From contig NZ_JACVVX010000003.1 in the NCBI RefSeq assembly GCF_014534685.1, positions 310,001-374,000 on the forward strand: a stretch of 64,000 bases of DNA, given 5' to 3'. The stretch comes from Oryzicola mucosus (GTDB lineage: Bacteria > Pseudomonadota > Alphaproteobacteria > Rhizobiales > Rhizobiaceae). The first letter of the stretch is position 1. The number at the start of each line of letters is the position of its first letter. Of this stretch, positions 50,269 to 58,100 are shown piece by piece. The notes beneath the pieces are model-generated. The model saw only the letters and a program-made list of their open reading frames with translations. It searched no databases and was not told where the DNA came from. A program made the position numbers and the translations under genes.

Positions 50269-50721
50269 ATGGACACGCTGGCGCGCACTGCGGACGATGT
50301 CGAGCTCGACCGCCTGAACGGCGCGCTCGGCTTCCTGCTTCGTCTGGCACAGCTCAAGGTCTACGAGCATTTCTTCGCCGAAGTGGGCGGTCGGGACCTG
50401 CGGCCGGGCGAGTTCTCCGTGCTGTGGGTGATCCGCTGCAATCCCGGCATTCGGCAAAGCATGCTGGGCCAGCGCCTGATGATCAAGCGGGCGCATATGA
50501 CCAAGCTGATCCGCGCTCTTGAAGACCGGGGCTTGGTGTCACGTTGCATTCCAGACGAAGACCGACGCGCAGTCGAACTGACGCTGACTGCCGTGGGCCG
50601 GACCGCGATCGACGAAGCCGCCGAGTGGTTTTTCACCTATGAGGATGGGGTGGGCGCCAATATGAGCGCGGCCGAACGCAAACAGCTTCTGGACCTGCTG
50701 CACAAATTCATCGGGCTGTAA
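50269..50721 (+). CDS. MarR-family regulator of hydroxycinnamate genes
   Basis: 150-residue MarR protein. The winged helix runs from LRPGEFSVLWVIRCNPGIRQSMLGQRLMIKRAHMTKLIRALEDRGLV to the wing CIPDEDRRAVELTLTAVGR. It follows the hydratase gene by 10 bases and precedes the hydrolase gene by 25. MarR repressors that respond to hydroxycinnamoyl-CoA thioesters control equivalent clusters in other bacteria (HcaR/CouR/FerR types). The palindromes at 49384-49415 are the likely targets. Confidence 0.88.
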   Translation: MDTLARTADDVELDRLNGALGFLLRLAQLKVYEHFFAEVGGRDLRPGEFSVLWVIRCNPGIRQSMLGQRLMIKRAHMTKLIRALEDRGLVSRCIPDEDRRAVELTLTAVGRTAIDEAAEWFFTYEDGVGANMSAAERKQLLDLLHKFIGL

Positions 50722-50746
50722 GGGTCAGCACCGAGGGAGGAACCGC

Positions 50747-51622
50747 ATGAACATCGACGACCTTATCGCCATCGATATCCACACCCATGCCGAGGAGCCG
50801 TGCTGCGGCCCTCGCGACGACGGCTATGACGAGTTCCAGGCCGGCATGGCCAAATATTTCAAGAACCCGGCGGGCCACAAGGGCATGCTGCCAACCGTGC
50901 AGGAAACGGCAGCTTATTACCGCGAACGCAAGATTGGCTGCGTGATCTTCCCCGTCGATGCCGAGCGCGAAACCGGTTTCCGCCGCTACGACAATGAGGA
51001 AGTGGCAAAGATAGCCGCCGACAACAGCGATATCATGATTCCTTTCGCCTCCATCGATCCCGCGAAGGGCAAGGCCGGCGCGCGCGAGGCTCGACGGCTG
51101 GTGCGCGACTTCGGCGTCAAGGGCTTCAAGTTCCACCCCACCATGCAGGGCTTCTACCCCAACGACCGCATGGCCTATCCGCTTTACGAGGCCATTGCCG
51201 AGGAAGGCGCGATCACCCTGTTCCACACCGGCCAGACCGGCGTCGGCGCCGGCATGCGCGGCGGCATGAGCATGCGGCTGAAATTCTCCAACCCGATCCA
51301 TCTCGACGATGTCGCGGTCGATTTTCCCGACATGCCGATCATCCTGGCGCATCCATCCTTCCCCTGGCAGGAGGAGGCGCTGTCGGTGGCAACCCACAAG
51401 CCCAACGTCTACATCGACATGTCGGGCTGGTCGCCGAAATATTTCCCGCCGATCCTCGTGCAATATGCCAACACGCTGCTGAAGCACAAAATGCTGTTCG
51501 GCTCCGACTGGCCGGCGATCACGCCGGATCGCTGGCTGGCCGACTTCGCCAAGATCGAGATCAAGGACGAGGTCCGCCCCATGATCCTCAAGGAGAATGC
51601 GCGGAAGCTGCTCAAGCTGTAG
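50747..51622 (+). CDS. Amidohydrolase-2 family hydrolase, probable 4-hydroxyphenyl-beta-ketoacyl-CoA hydrolase
   Basis: 291-residue TIM-barrel hydrolase of the amidohydrolase-2 family. Metal and active-site landmarks are DIHTH (10-14), VKGFKFHPTMQGFYPND, TLFHTGQTG, PIILAHPSFPWQ and FGSDWPAI. In the Agrobacterium hydroxycinnamate pathway an enzyme of this family cleaves the beta-ketoacyl-CoA to a hydroxybenzoate and acetyl-CoA. Neighbours (fcs, hydratase, SDR, MarR) make that the best assignment; decarboxylase or lactonase activity (LigI-like) cannot be excluded from sequence. Confidence 0.82.
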   Translation: MNIDDLIAIDIHTHAEEPCCGPRDDGYDEFQAGMAKYFKNPAGHKGMLPTVQETAAYYRERKIGCVIFPVDAERETGFRRYDNEEVAKIAADNSDIMIPFASIDPAKGKAGAREARRLVRDFGVKGFKFHPTMQGFYPNDRMAYPLYEAIAEEGAITLFHTGQTGVGAGMRGGMSMRLKFSNPIHLDDVAVDFPDMPIILAHPSFPWQEEALSVATHKPNVYIDMSGWSPKYFPPILVQYANTLLKHKMLFGSDWPAITPDRWLADFAKIEIKDEVRPMILKENARKLLKL

Positions 51623-51705
51623 CGAATTCATCAAATCCATTAAATGCACGACTATTGGTCAACCTGCCGCATTGCACAATTTCTTTGCAGGCTCCAAATG
51701 GTGCC

Positions 51706-52293
51706 ATGCTTCGGGATACGCTGACCGTTCTGGTGATCGATGAGAACCGCATCCGAGCCTCCATCATCGAGGCGGGATTGCGGGAGGCCGGCCATGACCG
51801 CGTCATCCTTGTTCACGATGTCAACGGCATCGCCCGCAAGATCGAGGATCTGCAGCCCGACGTCATCGTCATCGACCTGGAAAACCCCAATCGCGATATG
51901 CTGGAGCACCTGTTCCAGCTGACACGGACGCTCGGCCGCCCGATTGCCATGTTCGTTGACCGGGCGGATGCGAGTTCGATCCAGTCGGCGATCGAGGCGG
52001 GTGTTTCGGCCTATATCGTCGACGGATTGAAGAAGGAGCGGGTGAAGCACATCCTCGACGTCGCGGTGAGCCGCTTCAACGCCTTCAGCAAGCTGCAGCG
52101 CGAACTCGCCGACGCGAAGTCGGCGCTGGAAGAGCGCAAGGTGGTCGAACGCGCCAAGGGTATTCTCATGAAGATGCGCAACATTCCGGAGGAGGAAGCC
52201 TTCGCCCTTTTGCGGCAGACGGCGATGAACGAGAAGAAAAAGCTGGCCGACATCGCCCAAAGCATCGTGACGGCGGCTAATCTTCTGATGTGA
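51706..52293 (+). CDS. nasT: NasT, ANTAR-domain RNA-binding antiterminator
   Basis: 195-residue two-domain protein. An N-terminal receiver-like domain starts LTVLVIDENRIRASIIEAGLREAG with D-P-I-V-I-D-L-type strands (PDVIVIDLENPNRD). A coiled region (FSKLQRELADAKSALEERKVVERAKGIL) leads into the ANTAR domain (MKMRNIPEEEAFALLRQTAMNEKKKLADIAQSIV). ANTAR proteins bind paired hexaloop hairpins and prevent transcription termination. ATG 51706 is preferred over 51655 because it starts directly at the receiver domain. The target leader lies upstream of the nitrate transporter (54857-54991). NasS follows. Confidence 0.88.
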   Translation: MLRDTLTVLVIDENRIRASIIEAGLREAGHDRVILVHDVNGIARKIEDLQPDVIVIDLENPNRDMLEHLFQLTRTLGRPIAMFVDRADASSIQSAIEAGVSAYIVDGLKKERVKHILDVAVSRFNAFSKLQRELADAKSALEERKVVERAKGILMKMRNIPEEEAFALLRQTAMNEKKKLADIAQSIVTAANLLM

Positions 52294-52322
52294 GGGATGG
52301 CCGGCAGGCCGGAGTGAACAAG

Positions 52323-53588
52323 ATGACGACTGGCATCAGCGATCGGAAGAAAATGGCGGCACCTGCATCGATGCGCTCCGCAGGCTCGAGGATCGTGCGC
52401 GCCGGCTTCATTCCGCTGGTCGATGCTTCGGTGCTGATCGCGGCCAGTGAATTCGGCTTCGCCAAGCGCGAGGGGATCACGCTCGATCTGGCCAAGGATA
52501 CGTCTTGGGCCAATGTCCGCGACCGCCTCGCCTTTCGCATGTTCGACGTGGCCCACATGCTGTCGCCCATGCCGGTGGCGTCGATGCTCGGGCTCGGTTC
52601 CAACCCCTCGCCCACCATCGCGCCCTTTGCGCTCAATCGGGGCGGCAATGCCATCACCGTCTCGACCCGGCTTTATCAGCGCATGCAGGAGACGGGCGGG
52701 CTTTCCGGCGACGACGGCGCGCTCGCCAATGCGCATGCGCTTGCTGGTGTCATTGCCGAGATGAAGGCCAAGGGCGAGCCCCTGCCCCGCTTTGGCGTGA
52801 CCTATCCGTTTTCCTCGCACAATTACGAGTTCCGCTACTGGCTTGCCGCCGGCGGCATCGATCCCGATACGGATACACGGCTTGTCGTGGTGCCGCCGCC
52901 GATGACCTCGGACGCGCTGGCGGCCGGCGCGATCGACGGCTTCTGCGTCGGCGCACCCTGGAACATGGTAGCATCCGAACGCGGCGTCGGCCGCATCGTC
53001 GCGGCCAAGCAGGATCTCTGGCCCTCAGCGCCGGAAAAGGTCGTCGGCATGCGTCCCGACTGGGCTGAGAGCAATCCCGAAACCGTGTCGCGGCTGATCG
53101 TGGCGCTGGATGCGGCGGCATCTTGGTGCGACCGCCCGGAGAATCGGGACGCCCTGTCGGAGGTTCTGGCCGACCAGCGTTATGTCGGAGCCCCCGTCGA
53201 CATCATCCGGCGCGTACTGACGGGCGAGTTCACCATCGATCCGCAAGGCCACCAGCGCATCATAGAGGACTACTTCGTCTTTCACGCTGAGCAGGCCAAC
53301 TATCCCAAGCCAAGCCAGGCGCTGTGGATTTACAGCCAGATGGTGCGCTGGGGGCAGATTGCTCCGTCAAAAGCCGCCGAGAAGCTTGCGGCCTCCGCCT
53401 ATCGCCCCGACCTTTACCGCACGGCACTTGGCTTCAAGGATGCCGTGGATGATTTCGGCGCCGAAGGCGTCGCAGAAAACGACCGCTTCATCGACGGCTT
53501 CGCCTTCGATCCAGCGTCGATAGAGACATATGTCGAGCGGTTCCCGGTGCGTAGCCGTGCGGCGAGCAGCGCAAGCGACGAAACTTGA
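52323..53588 (+). CDS. nasS: NasS, cytoplasmic nitrate sensor
   Basis: 421-residue homologue of nitrate-binding ABC proteins (NrtA-like), with RAGFIPLVDASVLIAASEFGFAKREGITLDLAKD and SHNYEFRYWLAAGGIDPDTD matching the binding protein at 55027-56319. No Sec or Tat signal is present, which distinguishes the soluble sensor NasS from the periplasmic transporter protein. NasS holds NasT inactive and releases it on nitrate or nitrite binding. It follows nasT by 29 bases, the usual operon order being either way round. A weak CGGAG precedes ATG 52323. Confidence 0.86.
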   Translation: MTTGISDRKKMAAPASMRSAGSRIVRAGFIPLVDASVLIAASEFGFAKREGITLDLAKDTSWANVRDRLAFRMFDVAHMLSPMPVASMLGLGSNPSPTIAPFALNRGGNAITVSTRLYQRMQETGGLSGDDGALANAHALAGVIAEMKAKGEPLPRFGVTYPFSSHNYEFRYWLAAGGIDPDTDTRLVVVPPPMTSDALAAGAIDGFCVGAPWNMVASERGVGRIVAAKQDLWPSAPEKVVGMRPDWAESNPETVSRLIVALDAAASWCDRPENRDALSEVLADQRYVGAPVDIIRRVLTGEFTIDPQGHQRIIEDYFVFHAEQANYPKPSQALWIYSQMVRWGQIAPSKAAEKLAASAYRPDLYRTALGFKDAVDDFGAEGVAENDRFIDGFAFDPASIETYVERFPVRSRAASSASDET

Positions 53589-53594
53589 TAGGCG

Positions 53595-54056
53595 TCAGTC
53601 TGGCACCTTGGCTCGGCTGCCGCCATCCAATTGGTCGCGAAGGTCCAGAAGCTCCTTGCGCAGCCGCTCGACGCTCTCAAGCGTCATGCCGGTGCCTTCC
53701 GCCACCTGAAGCGGGATAGCCATCGCTTTTTCGCGCAATGCGCGGCCCTCAGGCGTTAGCCGGATGCGCACCTGCCGCTCGTCGTCCTCGTCGCGACGCC
53801 GCGTCACCAGCCCGCGGGCCTCGAGCCGTTTGATCAACGGCGTGATCGTTCCGGAATCAAGAAACAGCCTGTCCCCAAGCGCCTTTACGGTGATGTCGTC
53901 CTGTTCCCAAAGCACGATGAAAACCAGATATTGCGGATAGGTCAGGTCGAGCGCCTCGAGCCTGGGCTTGTAGAATCGCGTGAACGCATGCCCCGCCGCG
54001 TAGACGGCAAAGCAAAGCATGGAGTCGAGTTTGATCGAGCCGTCGCTCCCAGTCAT
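53595..54056 (-). CDS. ohrR: OhrR, organic-hydroperoxide-sensing MarR repressor
   Basis: 153-residue MarR-family sensor. The peroxidatic cysteine is C15 in LDSMLCFAVYAAGHAF, in the position known for OhrR, and the tyrosines that sense its ionisation are in TRFYKPRLEALDLTYPQYLV. The winged helix spans KALGDRLFLDSGTITPLIKRLEARGLV with RRRDEDDERQVRI in the wing. It is divergent from ohr, with a perfect operator palindrome between them. Oxidation of C15 by lipid or organic peroxides releases repression. Confidence 0.9.
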   Translation of the reverse strand: MTGSDGSIKLDSMLCFAVYAAGHAFTRFYKPRLEALDLTYPQYLVFIVLWEQDDITVKALGDRLFLDSGTITPLIKRLEARGLVTRRRDEDDERQVRIRLTPEGRALREKAMAIPLQVAEGTGMTLESVERLRKELLDLRDQLDGGSRAKVPD

Positions 54057-54107
54057 GGCAACTTCCCTTGCAAGCAGAGATTTCTATAGATCACATTTTT
54101 ATATTGT

Positions 54108-54124
54108 GCACAATTAAATTGTGC
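54108..54124. promoter_or_regulatory. OhrR operator
   Basis: Perfect palindrome GCACAATT-A-AATTGTGC in the 101-bp gap between divergent ohrR and ohr. The AATT-centred layout agrees with known OhrR sites (ACAATT-AATTGT type). Confidence 0.7.
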
Positions 54125-54157
54125 GCTAGATGATGGGCATCAACATAGGAGAATGCC

Positions 54158-54586
54158 ATGATCAAGTCAGCCCTCTACACTGCCCATGCCCACACCACCG
54201 GGGGCCGCACCGGCACCAGCAAGACCGACGACGGCCGTCTGTCCGTCACGCTCGATACGCCCAAGGCAATGGGCGGCAATGACGGCCCCGGCACCAATCC
54301 CGAACAGCTTTTCGCCGCCGGATATTCCGCTTGCTTCCTTGGCGCCCTGAAGGCCGTCGCGCGCGGCGAGAAGGTCAAGATCCCCGACGAGGCGACCATC
54401 GATGCCGCCGTGAGCTTTGGCGAAAAGGCCGATGGCCCCGGCTATTCCATCGCCGTCGAATTGACCATCACGCTGCCCGGCTTCGAGCACGACAAGGCCG
54501 TCGAACTGGTGGAAAAGGCGCATCAGGTCTGCCCGTATTCCAACGCCACGCGCGGCAATATCGAGGTCAAGCTCACCGTAGCCTGA
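54158..54586 (+). CDS. ohr: Ohr, organic hydroperoxide reductase
   Basis: 142-residue OsmC/Ohr thiol peroxidase of normal length. The catalytic cysteines are C59 (GYSACFLGALK) and C125 (AHQVCPYSNATRGN); the conserved GGRTGTSKTDDGRLSVTLDTPKAMGG opening includes the active-site arginine. It reduces organic and lipid hydroperoxides with lipoylated proteins as electron donors. It is controlled by the adjacent ohrR. A large hairpin follows the stop codon at 54603-54642. Confidence 0.92.
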   Translation: MIKSALYTAHAHTTGGRTGTSKTDDGRLSVTLDTPKAMGGNDGPGTNPEQLFAAGYSACFLGALKAVARGEKVKIPDEATIDAAVSFGEKADGPGYSIAVELTITLPGFEHDKAVELVEKAHQVCPYSNATRGNIEVKLTVA

Positions 54587-54602
54587 TCGCTCCGTCGTTC
54601 TC

Positions 54603-54642
54603 GAAATCGGCGCGCTGGACAGCGGTCCCGCGCGCCGATTTC
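54603..54642 (+). terminator. Hairpin after ohr
   Basis: A perfect 13-bp stem, GAAATCGGCGCGC (54603-54615) with its complement (54630-54642), and a 14-base loop, lies 16 bp beyond the ohr stop codon. No T-tract follows, so Rho-assisted termination or mRNA 3'-end protection is likely. Confidence 0.6.
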
Positions 54643-54744
54643 GTCTCTGCGGGCCACATTCTTCCTCCACAAGTCGTCGCCTGTAAGCCTGACGCATGGC
54701 GGATTTGTTCGCATCTGCACAAAACTACCGCCGAAAATATATGC

Positions 54745-54783
54745 AAAAATGCCATTGCATCGTTTTTATGCAGTGGCATTTTT
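54745..54783. terminator. A/T-flanked 16-bp inverted repeat upstream of the nitrate promoter
   Basis: Arms at 54745-54760 and 54768-54783 are complementary except for one G-T pair, with a 7-base loop, A5 on one flank and T5 on the other. It can act as a bidirectional intrinsic terminator isolating ohr from the nitrate operon. Its centre also lies about 95 bp upstream of the predicted sigma-54 start, a position suited to an enhancer-binding protein such as NtrC, though the arms do not match the usual NtrC consensus. Confidence 0.5.
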
Positions 54784-54831
54784 GAACGAATAATACTGTG
54801 TTTTCAGCTCACTAGTTGTTTCTCAGCAAAC

Positions 54832-54847
54832 TGGCACGGTGCTTGCA
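54832..54847 (+). promoter_or_regulatory. Sigma-54 promoter of the nitrate assimilation operon
   Basis: TGGCACG-GTGC-TTGCA matches the sigma-54 -24/-12 consensus exactly, including spacing. Transcription should begin about 12 bases downstream, near 54858. This implies nitrogen control through an enhancer-binding protein such as NtrC. Confidence 0.85.
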
Positions 54848-54856
54848 TCGTTATTC

Positions 54857-54991
54857 TCGTCCCGATCAATGGCGATTGGGGCGACACGGGACACCGAGTA
54901 GGCGCCCCGCAAAGACACTGACGTCGCTAGGCTTTCGTCTTCCGGGAATTCCTCCGTTCCCGACGGCACGAAATCCAGCGACGTTTTTTTT
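54857..54991 (+). promoter_or_regulatory. ANTAR (NasT-responsive) antitermination leader with intrinsic terminator
   Basis: Hairpin P1: an 11-bp stem (54857-54867 with 54874-54884, two G-U pairs) closed by the hexaloop AATGGC, having A at position 1 and G at position 4 as ANTAR targets require. Candidate P2: stem GC-(AAA bulge)-GAC/GTC-GC (54909-54927) with hexaloop ACTGAC, again A1 and G4. The 3' arm of P2 lies inside the 5' arm of a terminator: ACGTCGCT (54921-54928) with AGCGACGT (54977-54984), an inner stem, and eight Ts (54984-54991). P2 and terminator are mutually exclusive, so NasT bound to P1-P2 would allow read-through. The whole 440-base gap 54587-55026 is non-coding. Confidence 0.78.
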
Positions 54992-55026
54992 GTCCAAAAT
55001 TCCGCCAGGGATCAAAGGGGAATTCG

Positions 55027-56319
55027 ATGAGCATCAATCTGACGGGAAAACCGTCCCGCCGCAGCATCTTGAAGACCACCGCCGCCACTGCACTGTTCGG
55101 TGCGATCAAGACCGCCTTTCCATCCGGTGCCTTCGCCCAGGGCGCCGGTCCTGAAACCACCAAGGCGGTTTTGGGCTTCATTGCCCTGACCGACTCTTCA
55201 CCCCTGATCATCGCCAAGGAAAAGGGCTTTTTCGACAAGCATGGCATGACCGAGGTCGACGTGGTCAAGCAAGCGTCCTGGGGCACCACGCGCGACAATC
55301 TCGTACTCGGCTCGGCCGGCAGCGGCATCGATGGCGCGCATATTCTGACGCCGATGCCTTATCTGATCTCGGCCGGCAAGGTGACGCAGAACGGCCAGCC
55401 GCTGCCCATGTCGATCCTCGCCCGCCTCAATCTCGACGCCCAGGCAATTTCGGTCGGCTCGGCCTATGCGGATTTGAAGGTCGGGCTCGACGCCGGCAAG
55501 CTGAAGGAAGCCTTCGCCAAGAAGAAGGCCGATGGCGCCCCTGCCAAGGTCGCCATGACCTTCCCCGGCGGCACACACGATCTCTGGCTCCGCTACTGGC
55601 TCGCCGCCGGCGGCATCGATCCGGACTCCGATGTCGAGACCATCGTCGTCCCCCCTCCCCAGATGGTCGCCAACATGAAGGTCGGCACCATGGATTGCTT
55701 CTGTGTCGGCGAGCCGTGGAACGCGCAACTGGTCAACCAGGGCATCGGCTACACCGCTGTCAACACCGCCGAGATCTGGAACAAGCATCCGGAAAAATCC
55801 TTCGCCATGCGTTCGGATTGGGTCGAGAAGAACCCCATAGCGACCCGCGCTCTGCTCATGGCCGTCATGGAAGCGCAGCAATGGTGCGAAGACATGGCCA
55901 ACAAGGAGGAACTCGCCGAAATCGTCGGCAAGCGCGCCTGGTTCAATGTGCCGCCCAAGGATCTCGTCGGTCGGCTGAAGGGTGAGTACGACTACGGAAC
56001 CGGCCGGGTCGAAGCAAAGAGCCCGCATCTGATGAAGTTCTGGCAGGATCATGCATCCTACCCCTTCCAGAGCCATGACAGCTGGTTCCTCACCGAAGAC
56101 ATACGCTGGGGCAAGTTCGAGCCCGGCACCGATGTGAAGGCGCTGGTGGCCAAGGTCAACCGCGAGGATCTGTGGCGCGACGCCGCCAAAACGCTCGGCG
56201 TGACCGACCTGCCCGCCTCGACGTCGCGTGGCGTAGAAACCTTCTTCGACGGCAAGACCTTCGATCCCGAAAATCCCCAGGCCTATCTCGAAAGCCTGTC
56301 GATAAAGCGCATCGCCTGA
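55027..56319 (+). CDS. nrtA: Nitrate ABC transporter substrate-binding protein (NrtA/NasF-type)
   Basis: 430-residue periplasmic nitrate/nitrite-binding protein. A twin-arginine signal (SRRSILKTTAATALFG, R11-R12) ends near AFA-QG. The mature domain has VLGFIALTDSSPLIIAKEKGFFDKHGM and FPGGTHDLWLRYWLAAGGIDPDSDVETIVVPPPQMVANMKVG, the NrtA/CmpA family core. It shares its family with NasS (52323-53588), which lacks a signal. First gene of the operon behind the sigma-54 promoter and ANTAR leader, with AAGGGG before the start. Confidence 0.9.
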   Translation: MSINLTGKPSRRSILKTTAATALFGAIKTAFPSGAFAQGAGPETTKAVLGFIALTDSSPLIIAKEKGFFDKHGMTEVDVVKQASWGTTRDNLVLGSAGSGIDGAHILTPMPYLISAGKVTQNGQPLPMSILARLNLDAQAISVGSAYADLKVGLDAGKLKEAFAKKKADGAPAKVAMTFPGGTHDLWLRYWLAAGGIDPDSDVETIVVPPPQMVANMKVGTMDCFCVGEPWNAQLVNQGIGYTAVNTAEIWNKHPEKSFAMRSDWVEKNPIATRALLMAVMEAQQWCEDMANKEELAEIVGKRAWFNVPPKDLVGRLKGEYDYGTGRVEAKSPHLMKFWQDHASYPFQSHDSWFLTEDIRWGKFEPGTDVKALVAKVNREDLWRDAAKTLGVTDLPASTSRGVETFFDGKTFDPENPQAYLESLSIKRIA

Positions 56320-56339
56320 CCTTCGAACCGACGAGACCC

Positions 56340-56358
56340 GCCGGCGGAATGCGCCGGC
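56340..56358 (+). terminator. Hairpin between nrtA and nrtB
   Basis: Stem GCCGGCG/CGCCGGC with a 5-base loop GAATG, 20 bp after the nrtA stop codon. No T-tract. As with the other binding-protein genes in this window, it probably stabilises the upstream message or lowers downstream expression. Confidence 0.5.
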
Positions 56359-56384
56359 CCCACCCATCTTTCAAGGAGACAGGC

Positions 56385-57278
56385 ATGGCCGTCACCAAAT
56401 TGAAACTGAACGACGGTGCGGCACCTACCCGCAACGCCGAAATCATCGCCCTGGCCCGCGAACCGCGCAAGGCGCGCAAATACGATGTCGCCGCTCTTGC
56501 CGGCCGTGTCGCCGGCACCGTATTGCCGCCGCTGGTCACCATCGCGCTGATCCTGGTCCTGTGGGAGGTGCTGTGCTCTTCGCCGACATCCAGCCTGCCC
56601 TCGCCCACCCGCGTCCTCGATGAAAGCTGGGAGCTGATCGTCAACCCGTTCTATGTCGGCCAGGGCGTCGACCAGGGCATGTTCTGGCACATCTTCGCCA
56701 GCATCCAGCGTGTCGCGATAGGTTTCACCTTGGCTGTTGTCGCCGGCGTGGCGCTCGGCGCGCTGGTCGGCCAGAGCGATTGGGCCATGCGCGGTCTCGA
56801 TCCGGTGTTCCAGGTGCTGCGCACCGTTCCGCCGCTCGCCTGGCTGCCGCTGTCGCTGGCAGCCTTTCGCGACGGCAGCCCCTCGGCGATCTTCGTCATC
56901 TTCATCACCGCGATCTGGCCGATCATCATCAACACTGCAGTCGGCATCCGCAACATCCCGACCGACTACATCAACGTAGCCCGCGTGCTGCGGCTGAACC
57001 CGCTGGAATATTTCACCAAGATCATGGTGCCGTCGGCGGCACCCTACATCTTCACGGGCCTGCGCATCGGCATCGGCCTCTCCTGGCTCGCCATCGTCGC
57101 GGCCGAGATGCTCATCGGCGGCGTCGGCATCGGCTTCTTCATCTGGGACGCTTGGAACTCCTCGCTGATCTCCGACATCATCGTGGCGCTCGTCTATGTC
57201 GGCCTCGTCGGCTTCCTGCTCGACCGCTGCATCGCCTTCCTCGGCCGCATCGTCACTCGCGGCACCGCAAACGCGTAA
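56385..57278 (+). CDS. nrtB: Nitrate ABC transporter permease
   Basis: 297-residue inner-membrane permease of the nitrate/taurine/aliphatic sulfonate class. About six hydrophobic segments follow a ~50-residue hydrophilic N-terminus. The ATPase-contact loop is YINVARVLRLNPLEYFTKIMVPSAAPYIFTGLRIGIGLSW. The AAGGAG site before ATG 56385 fixes the start; a longer frame reaches back into nrtA. Probably a homodimer, since there is one permease gene. Confidence 0.9.
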   Translation: MAVTKLKLNDGAAPTRNAEIIALAREPRKARKYDVAALAGRVAGTVLPPLVTIALILVLWEVLCSSPTSSLPSPTRVLDESWELIVNPFYVGQGVDQGMFWHIFASIQRVAIGFTLAVVAGVALGALVGQSDWAMRGLDPVFQVLRTVPPLAWLPLSLAAFRDGSPSAIFVIFITAIWPIIINTAVGIRNIPTDYINVARVLRLNPLEYFTKIMVPSAAPYIFTGLRIGIGLSWLAIVAAEMLIGGVGIGFFIWDAWNSSLISDIIVALVYVGLVGFLLDRCIAFLGRIVTRGTANA

Positions 57279-57294
57279 TCGAAGGACAATTCCG

Positions 57295-58095
57295 ATGGCA
57301 AAACCCTATCTTTCCCTTGAATTCGTCGACAAGTCCTTTGAGCGCAACGGCGTCCGCAGCGAAGTCCTCACCCAGGTCTCGCTCGGTGTACAGAAGGGCG
57401 AATACATCTCCATCATCGGCCATTCCGGCTGTGGCAAGTCGACCTTGCTCAACATCGTGGCGGGGCTGACGCAGGCCACCTCCGGCGTCGTGTTCCTCGA
57501 CGGCGAAGTGGTCGACTCTCCCGGACCCGAACGCGGCGTGGTGTTCCAGAACCACTCGCTGCTGCCATGGCTGACCGTCTACGAGAACGTCTCGCTCGCG
57601 GTCGACAAGGTGTTTTCGCGGACCAAGTCCAAGGCCCAGCGCCACGAGTGGACGATGCGCAACCTCGATCTGGTCCAGATGGGCCACGCCAAGGACAAGC
57701 GCCCGTCGGAAATCTCCGGTGGCATGAAGCAGCGCGTCGGCATCGCCCGGGCTCTCGCTATGGAGCCCAAAGTGCTGCTGCTCGACGAGCCGTTCGGTGC
57801 GCTCGACGCACTAACCCGCGCGCATCTGCAGGATCAGGTCATGCAGATCCATGCCGAGCTGGGCAACACGGTTTTGATGATCACCCACGATGTCGACGAA
57901 GCGGTGCTTCTGTCCGACCGCATTGTGATGATGACCAACGGCCCGTTGGCCAGAATCGGCGAAGTGCTGGACGTGCCGATTGCCCGGCCGCGCCGCCGTA
58001 TCGAGCTGGCATCGGACCGCATCTATCTGCGCTGCCGCGAGGCGGTGCTGAAATTCCTCTACGAGCGTCACCGCTTCGTCGAAGCCGCGGAGTAA
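57295..58095 (+). CDS. nrtD: Nitrate ABC transporter ATP-binding protein
   Basis: 266-residue ATPase. Walker A GHSGCGKST, the SGGMKQRVGIARAL signature and Walker B VLLLDEPFGALDALTRAHLQ are intact; the Q-loop region reads VVFQNHSLLPWLTVYENV. This pattern is that of the nitrate/sulfonate/taurine importers. It lacks the C-terminal regulatory NrtA-like domain found in cyanobacterial NrtC. It is 16 bases after nrtB and five before nirB. Confidence 0.91.
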   Translation: MAKPYLSLEFVDKSFERNGVRSEVLTQVSLGVQKGEYISIIGHSGCGKSTLLNIVAGLTQATSGVVFLDGEVVDSPGPERGVVFQNHSLLPWLTVYENVSLAVDKVFSRTKSKAQRHEWTMRNLDLVQMGHAKDKRPSEISGGMKQRVGIARALAMEPKVLLLDEPFGALDALTRAHLQDQVMQIHAELGNTVLMITHDVDEAVLLSDRIVMMTNGPLARIGEVLDVPIARPRRRIELASDRIYLRCREAVLKFLYERHRFVEAAE

Positions 58096-58100
58096 TCCCC

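Noticed and set aside
51672-51689. Sigma-54-like TTGCAC...TTGCA before nasT
   Set aside because: The two blocks are 13 bases apart start to start instead of 11, and the GG of the -24 box is missing.
52323-53588. NasS gene as a second nitrate transporter binding protein
   Set aside because: It has no Sec or Tat signal and lies beside the ANTAR gene, fitting the cytoplasmic sensor.
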